Part shown: positions 1 through 12,657 of the stretch, piece by piece
How the letters are laid out: the number at the start of each line of letters is the position of its first letter
Numbering within the stretch: position 1 is the first letter of the stretch
Origin: Cyclaneusma minus
Lineage: Eukaryota > Ascomycota > Leotiomycetes > Marthamycetales > Marthamycetaceae
NCBI GenBank assembly: GCA_037179335.1
Contig: JAKZHN010000028.1
Span: 396,454 to 460,453, forward strand
Direction: 5' to 3'
Length of the DNA stretch: 64,000 bases
Made by a program: the position numbers and the translations under genes
Notes under the pieces: generated by a model
What the model saw: only the letters and a program-made list of their open reading frames with translations
The model's database searches: none
Told to the model about the DNA's origin: nothing

Positions 1-2100
1 TTCACCACTTCGAGATGTACCAATGACCATGCGGCCCAAGCGCTCCCTCATATCATTGAGGTCGTTGCTCAGGGCGAGAATGGCCATACACTCACTAGCC
101 ACGGAAATATCGAATCCGGTCTCGCGAGTCTGTCCCTTCTCAGTTGGTGCCGTACCAACTGTAATTCCTCGCAAATGTCTGTCGTTAACATCCAGAACGC
201 GCTTCCAGGTGATGGTCTCTGGATCAATGTCCAGTCTTGCAAAGCGGCGGATCTCCTCCTCAGTCAGGTCATCAGGGTTGGTCTTGTCAATTCCAAGCTT
301 CTTCAGACGACGGAACATCACAGGCTTGAATTCACGTTTACCCTTCTTGGCCGGCACCAATCGCTTGTATAGGGGTCCGTCTTTCTGGGTGTTCTCGTGG
401 AACATACGGGTCTCGATAGCGGCAGCAAGAAGATTGTTGGCAGCGGTGATGGCGTGGATGTCACCAGTGAGGTGCATGTTGAACTCGTCCATGGGAATAA
501 CTTGACTGTATCCACCTCCTGCAGCACCACCCTTGATACCAAAGGTAGGGCCTTGGCTAGGTTGGCGGACATTAGCGAAAGCAATACGGTCCAAGTGACC
601 TCCCAGCGCTTGGGTGAGACCCATGGTAGTAGTCGACTTTCCTTCTCCCAAAGGAGTGGGGGTAATTCCAGTGACCACAACATAGCGACCGTTGCGACGG
701 TGCTCTAGACGCTTCAGGAGAGAGAGGTCAACCTTGGCCTTGTATGCTCCGTACGGCTCAAGCTCATGAGGGGCAATTCCAATCTCATTCGCGATCTTCG
801 TGATTTGCTTTGGTCGCTGTGCTCTGGAGACAGCAATATCGGATGGGACCGGGTCTTGCAGCTTCAAGGGGAGAGGCACAATCTTCCTTGCCTTCTGACG
901 CTCGAAGTATCTGCTAGCAGACTCAACAACATTCTGCAGCAGCATAGCAATGGTCATAGGGCCTACTCCTCCGGGCACTGGCGTGATCTGGGAGGCCACT
1001 TCGGAAGCCGTAGCGAAATCGACGTCGCCTACATTTCTCTGACCAGACTTCTTGGTCTCATCGGGAATGAAGTTGGTTCCGACATCAATGACGACGGCAC
1101 CGGGCTTCAGCCACTCTCCCTTCACGAAGTTGGCCTTGCCAATAGCTGCTACCACGATATCGGCGGTCCTGACAATATCCGGAATGTTTTGGGTCTTCGA
1201 GTGGCAGACGGTGACAGTGGCATCAGCGTTTTTCAGGAGATAGCTCACTGGGTTGCCGACAATGTCGCTTCGACCGAGAACAACGGCATGCTTGCCTTTC
1301 GGGTCCACACCGCTCTCTTGGAGGAGCACCATGACACCTTTGGGCGTGCATGGTGTGAACAGAGGGTGTCCGCCGCGCTTTGCTAGCTCTCCAATATTGC
1401 TTGCTCCGAATCCATCAACGTCCTTCTCGTCCGCGACAGCAGATGTGACAGCGTACTCGGAGATGTGTTTTGGTACGGGCAGTTGCACTAGAATGCCGTG
1501 GACTTCAGTGTCGTTGTTGAATTTCTCGATTTCCTGGAGGAGTTCGGCCTCGGTGATGGTTTCTGGGAAGTTGACAATGTCACAGTTGATGCCAGCCTGC
1601 GAGGTATTAGTCTTGCGGATTCCCGGGCGTCCAGTTGCGGCTTACCTCTTTGGCGGCCTTCAGCTTCATGCGAACATAAGTAGCTAGAAAGTGATTAGAT
1701 CCCGATCTCAGAAAGCCGGTCTAGTAGTCATGACTCACAAGAATCCTCTCGGTCGCCAACTATTTCATGCGTCAGTCAATTGGCTTTACCATGCTCTGAT
1801 CCGGCGTCCGGACAGCTTACCTTGGATGATCTTCAAGCTGGGCTTGTACCTCGGGTTTTCCTTCTGGGTTTTCTCGATGTCTTCGTGGATCCTCTCGCGG
1901 ATTTTCTTGGCGATAGCCGTGCCGTCAATCTTGGAGGCAGTCATGGCAGCAATGGCACTCCGAGAGAATGCTCGAGCGGGTGGAAGACGGCTTCGAGAAG
2001 TTTGGAGCCAGGGCGGAGATATGGAGAAGACAGCCTCAGCCTTTCTGCCCCGCGCCGAAGCCAGGCCTCTTGAGGCGAAAGCGCGTGTGCGGATTATCAT
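1..2100 (-). CDS. C1-tetrahydrofolate synthase, 5' part (3' end beyond window)
   Basis: Trifunctional folate enzyme: methylene-THF dehydrogenase, methenyl-THF cyclohydrolase and formyl-THF synthetase, feeding one-carbon units to purine and other syntheses. Exons on the minus strand: 2100 (or 1944)-1821, 1759-1739, 1683-1646, 1596-<1. Counting from the ATG at 1944, the dehydrogenase/cyclohydrolase domain covers about residues 1-300 with the catalytic Tyr51 and Lys55 in YVRMK, and the synthetase P-loop TPTPLGEGKSTTT lies near residue 375. About 593 residues are present of a family length near 940, so roughly the last third is outside the window. An in-frame ATG at 2100 (another at 2175) adds a 52-residue Arg/Ser/Ala-rich leader that looks like a mitochondrial presequence, so both start sites may be used. 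Family assignment is firm; the start choice is open. Confidence 0.95.
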
Positions 2101-3251
2101 TTTCGCTGCACCTTTCGTCCGATTGGAAAATGGGAAAAAAGCGATTGTTCCGAAAAGAGGCTGTGACTCAGACACAGAAGCCTAAATGACTGTCGAAGTA
2201 GTCTATGAGCAACTGTACTCACTCAACACGTTTATCGCCGCCGGTCTGCGAGTTGAATCGCTAGGAATGAGTAACATCAATCCAGAGAAAGGAAAAGGGA
2301 GCAGAATTCATCAGTGCGAGACCGGGCCCCCAGTGATGGGACCCTGGGGTGTCATTTTACCATTTTTGCCCTGGAATTTGCGTGGCATCCTCTCCGCTTT
2401 TGGCGTTGGCTCGCCCAGAGTTTTGTTAAATGCTGACGCTAGGGGCCTAAATAGTAGTTCTTCTTACGAGAGGAGAACAGTGTCAAGCTTACCTAGGTAG
2501 TTTTAGCTTAAGTTATAAGTTTATAGCTAGACACAAGCATTTTGATTCATTGAGAGCTTCAGAGTTTTAACTTTAAATTCAATCATCCAAATCGAGTTTT
2601 ACTACTTTTGGTGATTAAAGTATCTTTCCAGGTATTTTGGGTGCTAAGGTAGTCCCGCTACTTCGATCTTGAAAGTTGAGCAAACCGAGAATTCCGATTT
2701 AGCCGCTTGTGCCTTGAGAAAGAATTGAATGGTGGTGCGTAACCTATAGATTGAAATTTCGAAATTATAGCTGAACCGAGTTGAGCTGTTAGTGGAGTTA
2801 TAGTACAAACAATCACCAATATTCTGTATCTCTTGAGGCGGGCTGATGCTACAAAATCCGCTCAGTAGGTAGTACATGTAAGATGTGTCTGGACCAAGCG
2901 TGCTGTTCCCAAAGGTTCCTAAACGTTGGAAATGGGCACAGGAATAATTCCTAGGTTAAGGAATATTCATACATATGACACGCGAATAGAGTATACGAAG
3001 GTTGCCCTCGATGACTGCTCCCAGCCTACGCCATGCGGATGACTCTTCGAGGTGGTGAGTCGAAGCAGGGCCTGGAGCTGATCCCTCGTCGGAGTCATAG
3101 GCCGCTAGTCCCCGATTGGCTGCACGCTAGCGCCCACAGACATCGAACTTCTCGGTGACGAACTTCGCGCTGCGACTCTGAACTTTTGTATAAAGCAACC
3201 CCTGGCCGCCTTACCAAGACAAAGCCTAATACACCACTGAAATCTGCAAAT
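2101..3251. other. Intergenic, divergent promoter region
   Basis: Lies between the start of the folate enzyme and the start of eIF3i, so it holds both promoters. No convincing gene, RNA or repeat was seen. Small open frames here have no recognisable composition. Confidence 0.6.
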
Positions 3252-4464
3252 ATGAGGCCCATTCTGCTGCAAGGCCATGTGAGTAGTGGTGCGCCCATGT
3301 CCAAAGCTGTGCACATGCTGACCAAACCCGCAGGAAAGAGCCTTGACCCAAATTCGGTGCGCCGCCCCGCCTTGATCTCTCACTGCGCCATTCTGACTGT
3401 CACCTCTAGATTCAACAAAGATGGCGACATCATCTTCTCGTGTGCCAAAGACAAGCACATCTGCGCCTGGTTCTCGCACAACGGAGAGCGCCTCGGCACC
3501 TACCACGGTCACCAAGGTAGTGTCTGGACCGTCGACTCAAACCCCTCCTCCACCCTCCTCGTGAGCGGCGCCGCCGACAACACCGTCAAGCTATGGGAAG
3601 TCAGAACTGGCAGATGCATCAAGACCTGGAACTTCAACACTGCCGTCAAGCGAGTCGAGTTCAACGAAACCGGAACACAAGTGCTGGCCGTGACGGAGCA
3701 GCGTATGGGCTTCCTGGGAACCATCGTTGTCCTCGATATCAACCAGGATCTGGAAGGCGAGCAGAGCGATGACTTTGCTATGACCATCACATGCCAGGAC
3801 AGCAAGCCGACCGTTGCTGGCTGGAGTTACCTGTCGAGATACATCATTGCAGGACATGAGGATGGATCTATCTCGCAGTTTGACGGAAAGTCCGGCGAGC
3901 TCATCTTCAACACCCCCGTGCACGAACCGCTTTATGGCAGCACCGGCCAACTGCTAGTCACTATCATGGATCTCCAGTGGGCTCCAGACCGCACATACTT
4001 CATCACCGCCTCCAAGGACAAGACCGCAAAGGTAAGCTACTCAGCATACTGCCATCTTTTCTAAACATTCACCTAACCATTCCCACAAGTTACTCGATGC
4101 CCGCAATCTCGAAGTCCTCAAGACCTACCCCGCCGACACCCCCCTCAACAGCGCCAGCATCACACCCAAGAAAGAATTCGTCATTCTCGGCGGTGGTGAA
4201 GACGCCATGACTGCCACACAGACCTCTCATCGCCAAGGAAAGTTCGAAGCCCGTTTCTACCACAAGATCTTCGAGGAGGAAGTCGGCCGTGTCCGTGGTC
4301 ATTTCGGCCCCCTGAACACCGTTTCTGTGCATCCCGAGGGCAAGGGATATGCCAGTGGAGCAGAGGACGGATACGTGCGCGTGCACCACTTCGACAAGGC
4401 CTACTTTGACTTTACCTTCGAAGTCGAGAGACAGGCGAAGCAGCAGGCTCAGGCTCAGTTGTAA
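3252..4464 (+). CDS. TIF34: Eukaryotic translation initiation factor 3 subunit I (TIF34 orthologue)
   Basis: Beta-propeller subunit of eIF3, which assembles the 43S preinitiation complex in the cytosol. Exons 3252-3278, 3334-3356, 3410-4031 and 4090-4464 join in frame to 348 residues, the usual family length. The protein opens with MRPILLQGHERALTQIRFN, which the first two tiny exons and their GTGAGT/GTGCGC donors reconstruct; a longer open frame through intron 1 is not real. WD repeats are visible, for example GHQGSVWTVD followed by SGAADNTVKLW, and HFGPLNTVSVHP followed by SGAEDGYVRVHHFD near the C terminus. The last intron ends CACAAG. The next gene downstream (Sla1) is on the same strand after a gap of about 880 bases. 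Very confident. Confidence 0.96.
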
Positions 4465-5342
4465 TTCACAAAGGAAGAAGGAAGCATGGACACGCAAAAT
4501 TGATGGTAATGGCAAGTAGCATTCATAAGGCGTTCGGGGTGGTCTTGGCTTGTAGAAAAGGCTTTGGGGGTTTTCATACGCTGACACTGCACAATGCCAA
4601 AAGTATGCCCTAAGTTTTACTGATGAGCGTGATTTGACGTTATGCTGGATTTCGTGAAGATGGGATTGACAAATTTTGAGAATCGGTTGGGTTCAAAGCA
4701 ACCCGCCTTACCAACAAATATTACAATGCATTCTTTGTTACAGGAGTTGATACATGTAAAAGACTACATAGTCGGTATTTAAGCGGTTTCGATACGACTG
4801 TCAATCTCAGCCTTTTGCGGGGAAGGTATAATAGTAAGAACTCGGGCCCAGCTATTGGTCAGGGTTCACAGATCAAACTCCAAGGTCGTTTGGTCTTTTC
4901 AAAGTGATCCTTCATGAGCATCCGGCCTTTTCATTTCCAGCCTCCCGGAGCCGTGCAGCGCTGGAAGCCACGCACTGACCACATCTTGGCTCAGCAATGA
5001 CGGAGGGAGGAAGCGAGCGAATAAGGAGCGCTAGAGGCTCAGAGACACCATCCAGAACCAAGCATCAACTACGCAGGTTCACTACCTCTCCCACATCCTA
5101 TGAGCATCTTCCGCCCGTGTGCACTCGTAAATTCTGTGCCCTCGAGCCCACAGCTCCCTCCGCGATCCCGCATACCCGCACGCGCCTGTCGCTGCCGCCA
5201 ATTGCCAGCACCCGCAGTCTCACTCCCCGATCTCCCCGATAGTCTGCGACACAGTACACTGCAACACCACCTGTCACAGTGCATGGAGATCTCCTAAGTG
5301 CGCCTGCAAGCAAGAGCTGGAAATTGGGAAACTAAAGAGAAA
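4465..5342. other. Intergenic, eIF3i 3' end and Sla1 promoter
   Basis: About 880 bases with no supported gene. A pyrimidine/C-rich stretch around 5140-5290 precedes the Sla1 start and is probably 5' leader. Confidence 0.6.
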
Positions 5343-8300
5343 ATGGCCTTCATCGGGGTCTACAAGGCCATCTACGACTATGCCGCTACCAGCGAAGAGG
5401 AGCTTGCCATGAAGGAGGGCGACATTCTCTACGTGTTGGACAAGGGCGGCGAGGATGGCTGGTGGAAGGCCAAGAAGAAGGCTTCTGCCGACGACGACGA
5501 TGAGCCAGAAGGTCTAGTTCCGGAAAACTACGTGGAAGAGGTATGTCGAAGCACCCCTGTCTACCATGTCCGGATCTATCAGACTCGACGCGGCAAGGGA
5601 GTCAATCTCTCTGGCGCAAATGAATGGCCTGGGCAAATGGATCGTGCCTGTATAGAAGACCACGAGGCTATAGTTTGGTGCCATTAGAACATTTAGCACA
5701 AAGATGTCGTTAAAAGCTCTTAAGGTCGTTCAGCCGCTGACATTCTGGAATTAGGCGCATCCCACCCATACTGCCCGAGCCCTCTATGACTACACACGGC
5801 AGACAGACGAGGAACTGTCTTTTACCGAGAATACTCAGCTGGATGTCTTTGATACCTCGGATCCTGACTGGATTTTGGTTGGTTTCAACAAGGAATATGG
5901 TTTCGTTCCAGCGAACTACATTGAATTGGCCGAAGGAACGTCCTCAAAGGCGCCAGAGCCGCCCCAGCTACCGCCAGCTCCGGCGACACACCAAGCTCCT
6001 CCCGAACGAGAGGACTCTCCAGAGCCCCCTGAGTCCCCTGACTCGCCTCCGAGGAACCCTGCTACTGCTCTAGCTGGCATCATAGCACAAAGGTCAGCTG
6101 CATCAGATGCGCCGCCCCCGAACGTCCGTCTTTCACCACGGCCGGAATTTACACCGGAAGCCTCTGATGAAGAAGAGCCCCCACCACCAGCCTTGCCAGG
6201 TCGACCACCATCTCAATCGCTCCCGCCTCCACAAATGCTCCCGCCTCGTACTCATTCAATGCAGTTTCATAACGAGGAAGATTACCCCAGATCGCCTGTG
6301 TCACCAGCAAAGATTGCAGCTTCTCCGCCCCACAACCGGGTCACATTCCGAGGCATGGACGAGGATATCGTTCCTAAGAACCCAGGTGGCTTTCATTTGT
6401 ACAACATCAGCGAAATGGTATCAGTTCAAGGCAAACGCAAGAAAATGCCTACCACGCTTGGCATTAACCTGGCAACAGGGACAATTTTGATCGCCCCTGA
6501 AAAGACTCGGGATGGGAGATCAGAGGAGTGGTCAGCAGACAGAATGACGCATTACTCCATTGAAGGAAAGCATATTTTCCTCGAACTGGTCAGGCCGAGT
6601 AGGAGTATCGACTTCCATGCTGGAGCAAAAGACACGGCTGAAGAGATTGTTTCTGCTCTTGGAGATCTTGCTGGAGCCATGCGTGCTGAAGGTTTAAGCG
6701 AGGTTTTAAGGGCTGCATCTGGTCATGAGATGAAGAAAGGAGTCATTCTCTACGATTTTAAGGCACAGGGCGATGATGAGGTTACAGTTGCCGTTGGGGA
6801 TGAAGTCCTGATTACTGACAGCTCGAAAAGCGACGAATGGTGGCAGGTCCGACGAATGAAAAATGGCAAAGAAGGTGTTGTTCCCAGTAGCTACATTGAA
6901 ATTACTGGTACTATCACTCCCCCGCCCTCGTCCGCTGGTCTCAATGCCGCACGATCGACTGTCGAAAACAACCGCCTGGAAGAAGAGAGACTGGCCAAGG
7001 AAGCTGCAAAGTCACAGCGAAGGGGTGAAACAGAGGTAGGCCCTGGCATGCAACTGCCAGAAAGACGCAGTAGTTTGATGGCTGTGGACAATGGTAACAG
7101 TGGTGGTCAACAGAGACGTCGAGAAAGCCAGAAAACGGATAGCAAGCCTACCAAAGCTAGTAAGTCTATATTAAGCCGAAACCCCACAATGTGACCAAAG
7201 CTGACACGACTTTCCTAGAACCTGACGTTACCAAAGTCCGCACCTGGAACGACCGCTCGAAATCGTTTAGTGTCGAAGCCCAGTTTCTGGCCTTGAAAGA
7301 TGGTAAGATCCATCTGCACAAGATGAACGGGGTAAAGATAGCAGTGCCTGTCGCCAAAATGTCGGTCGAGGACCTTGAATATGTAGAGGACATAACTGGA
7401 GTCTCTCTAGACGAGGACAAGCCTTTGTCCGATATCAAGCGGCGGCAGTCAAGGCGTGAGCCGAGCAAACCCACAACAGCAGCAGGTGCTTCAATTGACC
7501 CAACGAAGAAAGAGTATGATTGGTTCCAGTTCTTCTTGTCTTGCGGCGTTGCCGTTGGGATGTGTGAGCGCTACTCGCAAGCCTTCAACCGAGACTCAAT
7601 GGACGAGACTGTGCTTCCAGATGTCGATGCAGCCGTCTTGCGAAATCTAGGAATCCGTGAAGGCGACATCCTCAAGATTATGCGGTACCTTGATTCGAAG
7701 TATGTGCGAACGGGCAAACGTGGCAGAGGTGATGAAGGGGATGGAGAAGGCGGTCTCTTCTCCGGCCCTGGGGGTGCACTGAAAAACAACACTCGAAAGA
7801 GCCGTCCTGCGCCAGCAGTTCAAACAAATGATGTTGTGGATCCCAAAGCCTTCTCTAAGAAAGAGGGAAACGATTCTCCGAAGCCTACTTCCGAGGCTCC
7901 AGCTTCTTCAGCGAAGAAAGATCTTTTGGGCTCAGGCGGATTCGATGACGACGCCTGGGATGTCAAGCCAGCTAAACAACCCACTTCTCCACCACCCACT
8001 CAAGCTCCTGTTTCAGCTCCTCCACCAGCGGCGCCGGCTCAGCCGACTCTGACGGGTTCTATGGCGGATCTTTCTCTACTTTCGAAGCCTCTGGAACCAG
8101 TGAAAGTCGACATCAGCGGCCCGTCGCTTCCGGCATCTCAACCGCCGGCACAGCAGCCAATTCAGCAGCAGCCACAAATGGCGCCTCAGCCCACGGGTGC
8201 TTCGCCGTCATTCTTCACTGGACTCAACCAGCAGCAAACTGGTATGCAGCCTCAAAACAACGGCCAATTTGGTGCCCAGCAGACAGGCTACGGTCAACAA

Positions 8301-9183
8301 TCTCAGATGCCACAAAACATCGCTCGCCAACGTCCCCTGGCTCCCCAATACACTCAGAATCCCAATTCTCTCATGCCCCCGCCTCCTCAGCGACCCCTGT
8401 CTGCGCCGCAAACTGCACAACCAAGTGCATTTGCACCTCCACCTCTGCAACCTCAGATGACGGGTATTACTATGCAGTCTCACGCTCCACCGGGCCAGAG
8501 CCTCGCAGAAATAAGCCAGATGAGGATGCAACAACAATACAACCAGCAGCAGCAGCAAATGCAGCCACAGATGACAGGATTCCCAGGACAGCAAAACAAT
8601 GGAGTGATGCCACAACCTACTGGATTCGGACAGTTCAACAACGGCATGCAACAACAAAACGGCTTTGGGCAGTCTCAGCAGCCACAACAGACCGGATTCC
8701 AGCAGCAATCATTCATGGGCCAGCAGAACAGCAGTCCTTTCGCAGATCCCCGGCCCCAGCAGTTTACGCCAATGCAACCTCAGCAAACCGGCTTCCAGTC
8801 AGCTTTCCCCGCACAACAGCAGATTCCTCAACCAACAGGCGTCAATGCGTTCCTGCCTCCACCATTGCAACCCCAGCAGACTGGCTTCATGGCATCTCAG
8901 CCTACGGGTATGAATGGATTCGGGCAATCTCAATCCTTTGTGGCGCCTCCTGTTCCTCCTATTCCTCAGCAGCCTACCATGGCACCTCTGCAGCCGCAAA
9001 AAACCGGACCACCCCCACCCGTTCGATTCGGTGTCAGCCCCTCGGCGAACAAGCTTACTGCTCAGCCCACTGGAAGGAGGGCCAATTTGGCTCAAGCGAG
9101 TAAGTTCTCCTTAATCAACATGTTAACAACACATATGCTAACCAGTGATTTCCACAGCTCCGCAAAACCCCTTCGGTTTCTAG
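5343..9183 (+). CDS. SLA1: Actin cytoskeleton-regulatory complex protein Sla1
   Basis: Endocytic coat adaptor linking cargo, Pan1/End3 and the Las17/Arp2/3 machinery at cortical actin patches. Exons 5343-5540, 5755-7159, 7219-9099 and 9158-9183 join in frame to 1169 residues (yeast Sla1 is of similar size). Domains: SH3-1 at about 1-66, SH3-2 at 67-128, a proline-rich linker, SH3-3 at about 393-450, SHD1 at about 534-600 (VRTWNDRSKSFSVEAQFL), SHD2/SAM-like at about 632-700, then a Gln/Pro-rich tail with about 13 [P/Q]xTG repeats between 8180 and 9075. The last, 26-nt exon gives the ending ATPQNPFGF, placing an EH-domain-binding NPF three residues from the C terminus; without this splice the motif is lost. 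Very confident of identity. Confidence 0.96.
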
Positions 9184-10628
9184 GCCAAGGCGGATGAATG
9201 TCTTCTCTACACCCGTGCCCTGGGCGCTAGTTACTTGAACGTTTCCGCTATACCTCCGAGGTTGGTGTCTGCATGTCTTGTGTACCATAAAGCATAGATG
9301 AGATGCATTGGTGTTAATGCAGACGGGTCCAGCCGTTGCGTTCTGCCTTCTTTTCACCTTCATTCGCAGACTCCATTCTGCTCTTCATGCTGCTTTCTTG
9401 CCGATTCCTGAGGGTGGTGGGGTGAGGGACCGTATCTGGTGCGCTTGTGCCATGTTCATGCATACTGTTCGGTTGTGGTTTCTACAGTCAGTCGGTCATG
9501 CATCTATGGTTCGCGGGCTGCCTTGGCTTGGGGTGGACGGACGGTGTGTGTGGCATTGCGACGAGGAGCGGGGGGGTTTTACCAACTTCGATTGTAGCTA
9601 ACTTTGAAGAACCACATAAGGGGATTGAATGGTAGATAAGAGAGGATTGACGAGATGTGTACTTGTGAAGTCCTCACCGGTATTCAAGCTGTGACGATGA
9701 GGCTGACAGGCTCATTGATCCATCTTACTGGGGGTTTGCTATTGCCACGGCGTGACGGCGTGACGGTGTTTTGCACGTCAAAGCTGTTCAAGACAGAAAG
9801 CTAAGTGGTTGAATTTGTGTCTCTGGACATCGCTAAATCTGCATTGCCTCTTTATTTCTACGCAGATGTCCTGAGTTCAGTCACCACGTTTCCAAGTTCT
9901 GACATGTGTTGCACACGATTAGGGGTAACTTGCTCGGCAAACCATATAGCCCGCAACTCATAAACCGCACCTCCCTACCTAGTACATAACGCGAAACAGC
10001 AGCAATAACGCGGTCCTGGCTCGGTAAAAACAAAACCCGGTGATTGTTGACCAGCAGCAAGCGGGATCTAGTGCTGTATGACACGCACTCTCCTCAGCCG
10101 CACTCACCTCACTCTGCCCACAGTCACGAGCCTGATACGATCAAGGTTACTCGATCGTTCAGAGTTAGTGAATAGTGGCAGAATCGGCCTCTTTCATTTC
10201 TCTGTTTCTGGAACAATGGGGTTTGGAGAACTTTGATAGGAAATCATGGCGTGTAGGCAGTCGATCAAAAATCCTGCCATGTATATTCACTGTAAGCCGA
10301 GCCACTCGTGGAAAAGTGAAATTTACAACTTACAAGATACATAGTCGCGCGAAGAATTATGTACCTTCTCCAAAATGCAAAGCAAGAAAGCAGGTACACG
10401 GCCGTGCTTTCTAGACTCCGGTCAACTCGCTCTTTCCTTCCTCGCGAAAGTCTGGTGCTGAACCTGTGCTGGTCGTCAGCAGAACCACTGCATTCTCGTC
10501 TTGCAGTACTGAACCACACACATCAGCAGCGATAGTCTGGTTCCACTCGCTTTCAATACTCCATTCTTCGAGAACATATTCTTCACCAGGGATTTATATC
10601 TCATCCACCACATCTTCCTCTCTTCACC
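9184..10628. other. Intergenic
   Basis: About 1.4 kb between Sla1 and an unknown gene. Both strands were inspected; short open frames lack any recognisable domain or splice structure. Probably 3' UTR, spacer and promoter. Confidence 0.55.
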
Positions 10629-11696
10629 ATGGACAGCCCGGACAGCGTCGCTTTTATCTTCGAGGACCTGGTTGAGGACCTGGACCTGGAAGACGGCTCA
10701 GATGACAGCCAAGAAGACAACTTAGAAGCCGGCCCAGAAGCCGGTCCACCAGCCGGTCTACTACCCAGTCCACCAGCCAGTCCACCGGCCAGCCCAAACG
10801 AGGTCCCCACCGCCTCATCACCCCCACCAAACGACCTCCCCACTGCCTCATCATCCTCCTACAGTCCTTCAACATCCACTCATCCAGCACCCAAGTTCCC
10901 ACGAAGCGGAAGCATCATCGCCACCCTCCAGACCGAAGCAAGCGGAAATCCTGGTCTTTGGAACCTCATCCAGCGCCTCGACCACAACACCATCGCCGGC
11001 CTCCTCTGCAAACTGGCTCTGTCCTCCAGCGCCGCTTTCGAACTCACCAGTTCCGTCTACCAGGAAACCTGCAAAGACGCTCCCGATGACGAAACCGCAC
11101 GCGAAGAAGCATCCAAGATAGTGTCCAATGCCAATGACGAGTTCGAGCGCAGGCTCGATCTCCAAACCAAGATCAAAACCATGCAGGATGCCGGGAGAAA
11201 ACTAGAAGTCCAGACCCTCAAGGCGAAAGAACCGATTACCCAGTTTGATGACATAAGCAACGAGTGCTACCGCATATTCTGGGCTATCTCGACTGATGAA
11301 AGTATAAGGGATCTGCGGGAAGGCTTTACACGGCTGGATGAACACCTAAAGTGGACTAATCGCGGCGTGTTGTTCATCTGGAGGATGTCGAAGAGGCAGC
11401 CGTATATTACGAAATGGCGTGCAGTGACGGCTCTGGCGCAGATGACCAAAACGCTCTCCTATGCGGATGGGTGCTTTCAGGGGCAAGTTAAAACCCATCC
11501 TAGTGATGTGTTCAATACCACGGTCATTGTCATGGTGGCACTAGTGGAGAAGATGGAGGTCCGTGAAAGGATGGGTCTTGCGAGACATAGCTTGGGAGAG
11601 AGGGTGAGAGAGGCTGCGGATATGTACACTCAATCTACACTTGATGCGGTTCCGCGTACACATCTTTTGCTACTGGAAGGCTTCCGGTCTGGGTAA
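10629..11696 (+). CDS. Uncharacterised 355-aa protein with disordered acidic/proline-rich N terminus
   Basis: Single-exon open frame from an ATG in a good context (CACCATGG). Residues 1-100 are low complexity: an acidic stretch (DLVEDLDLEDGSDDSQED) then short Pro/Ala/Ser repeats produced by imperfect tandem duplication of the DNA (about 10730-10800). Residues about 110-145 form a helical hydrophobic segment (LWNLIQRLDHNTIAGLLCKL) and the rest is mainly helical with many charged residues. No signal peptide or membrane segment. The helical segment faintly recalls fungal Cut8/STS1-like proteins that tether proteasomes, but I would not assign that function. Uniform codon usage and length support a real gene. 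Confidence 0.7.
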   Translation: MDSPDSVAFIFEDLVEDLDLEDGSDDSQEDNLEAGPEAGPPAGLLPSPPASPPASPNEVPTASSPPPNDLPTASSSSYSPSTSTHPAPKFPRSGSIIATLQTEASGNPGLWNLIQRLDHNTIAGLLCKLALSSSAAFELTSSVYQETCKDAPDDETAREEASKIVSNANDEFERRLDLQTKIKTMQDAGRKLEVQTLKAKEPITQFDDISNECYRIFWAISTDESIRDLREGFTRLDEHLKWTNRGVLFIWRMSKRQPYITKWRAVTALAQMTKTLSYADGCFQGQVKTHPSDVFNTTVIVMVALVEKMEVRERMGLARHSLGERVREAADMYTQSTLDAVPRTHLLLLEGFRSG

Positions 11697-12657
11697 ATTC
11701 AAGAGATGCGGCCTCAGGGCTGCCGGAGTTCTGCGTGGTGTTAGGAGCGAATTGTCTCATTCTTGGATTGGGCATTCTACGACCTCTGAATAGGGGCTTC
11801 GAGATTGGGGGTACCAGGAAGAGCTCAGCGACCGGCAGAAGTCCCAGACTTTGCTGCGTACGGGCTACAGCGTCGTTTGAATACGTTATCAGGCTGCCTA
11901 GCCCATTTTTACTAGTTAGCGTAGCATCGTCAAATCGAAATACGCATGAGCAAGGGCAACTTTCACGTCTCTGATACATTGGGTGTTTACTTGCAAAAAG
12001 TGATCTCCCCCCATACACCCCCAAAACCAATTGCTGCCGCCGTGCGCTCAAAATAGTGACCAAAAACGGGGTAAAGAAAAAGAAAGGGCCCTCAGTATCT
12101 AAGACTCACATCAAAGATATCGAGCTGGGGAAGACAAACCACAAAACCGCAAAAAATCTCAAAAAAATGAAAACCAAAAATCAAATTGCAGCCTTCGAAA
12201 AGGTCGCCAAATGTTGCTTAGCCTCTGTGATCCACTCTAAATGCAAATACACATATAAAGGAAACAACCACTCTTCTAAGACACCCATTTGACGATATAA
12301 ATTCCTCGCAAATCTGTATATGAGGTAGCCTGGATCTTTCGATGCACCTTTTCCTTCTCGCCTCCCGCCTCCCGCCTCCTCAGTCAAAAAAAAAGGGGGC
12401 AAAAAGAGTGGTAAAGAATAGGGGAGAGTGGGCAATCCAACCAAGACTCAGCTAACCAGATGCGAAGCAAGTGGAGAGCGGGCCTGTCTGAAAAATGTGT
12501 GCAGAATGTAATTATATAGGTACCTCGACTCCGCCCACCTCTGTTGATCCCTTCTCGCTTTCTGTCTGCCAGCTCAAGGGACTCAAAAGAGCTTCCCAGA
12601 CACTCTGTCGATTCAAATCTCCCAAGCTACGGAAACAACCCGCTCTCGACTAATTCT
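11697..12657. other. Intergenic, converging 3' ends
   Basis: Spacer between the unknown gene and the GH3 gene, which converge. AT-rich with A-tracts near 12050-12190. No gene is supported. Confidence 0.55.

Noticed and set aside
3186..4064. Open frame extending upstream of and through the first introns of eIF3i
   Set aside because: The read-through segments do not match the family, while splicing at GTGAGT and GTGCGC restores the conserved N terminus exactly.
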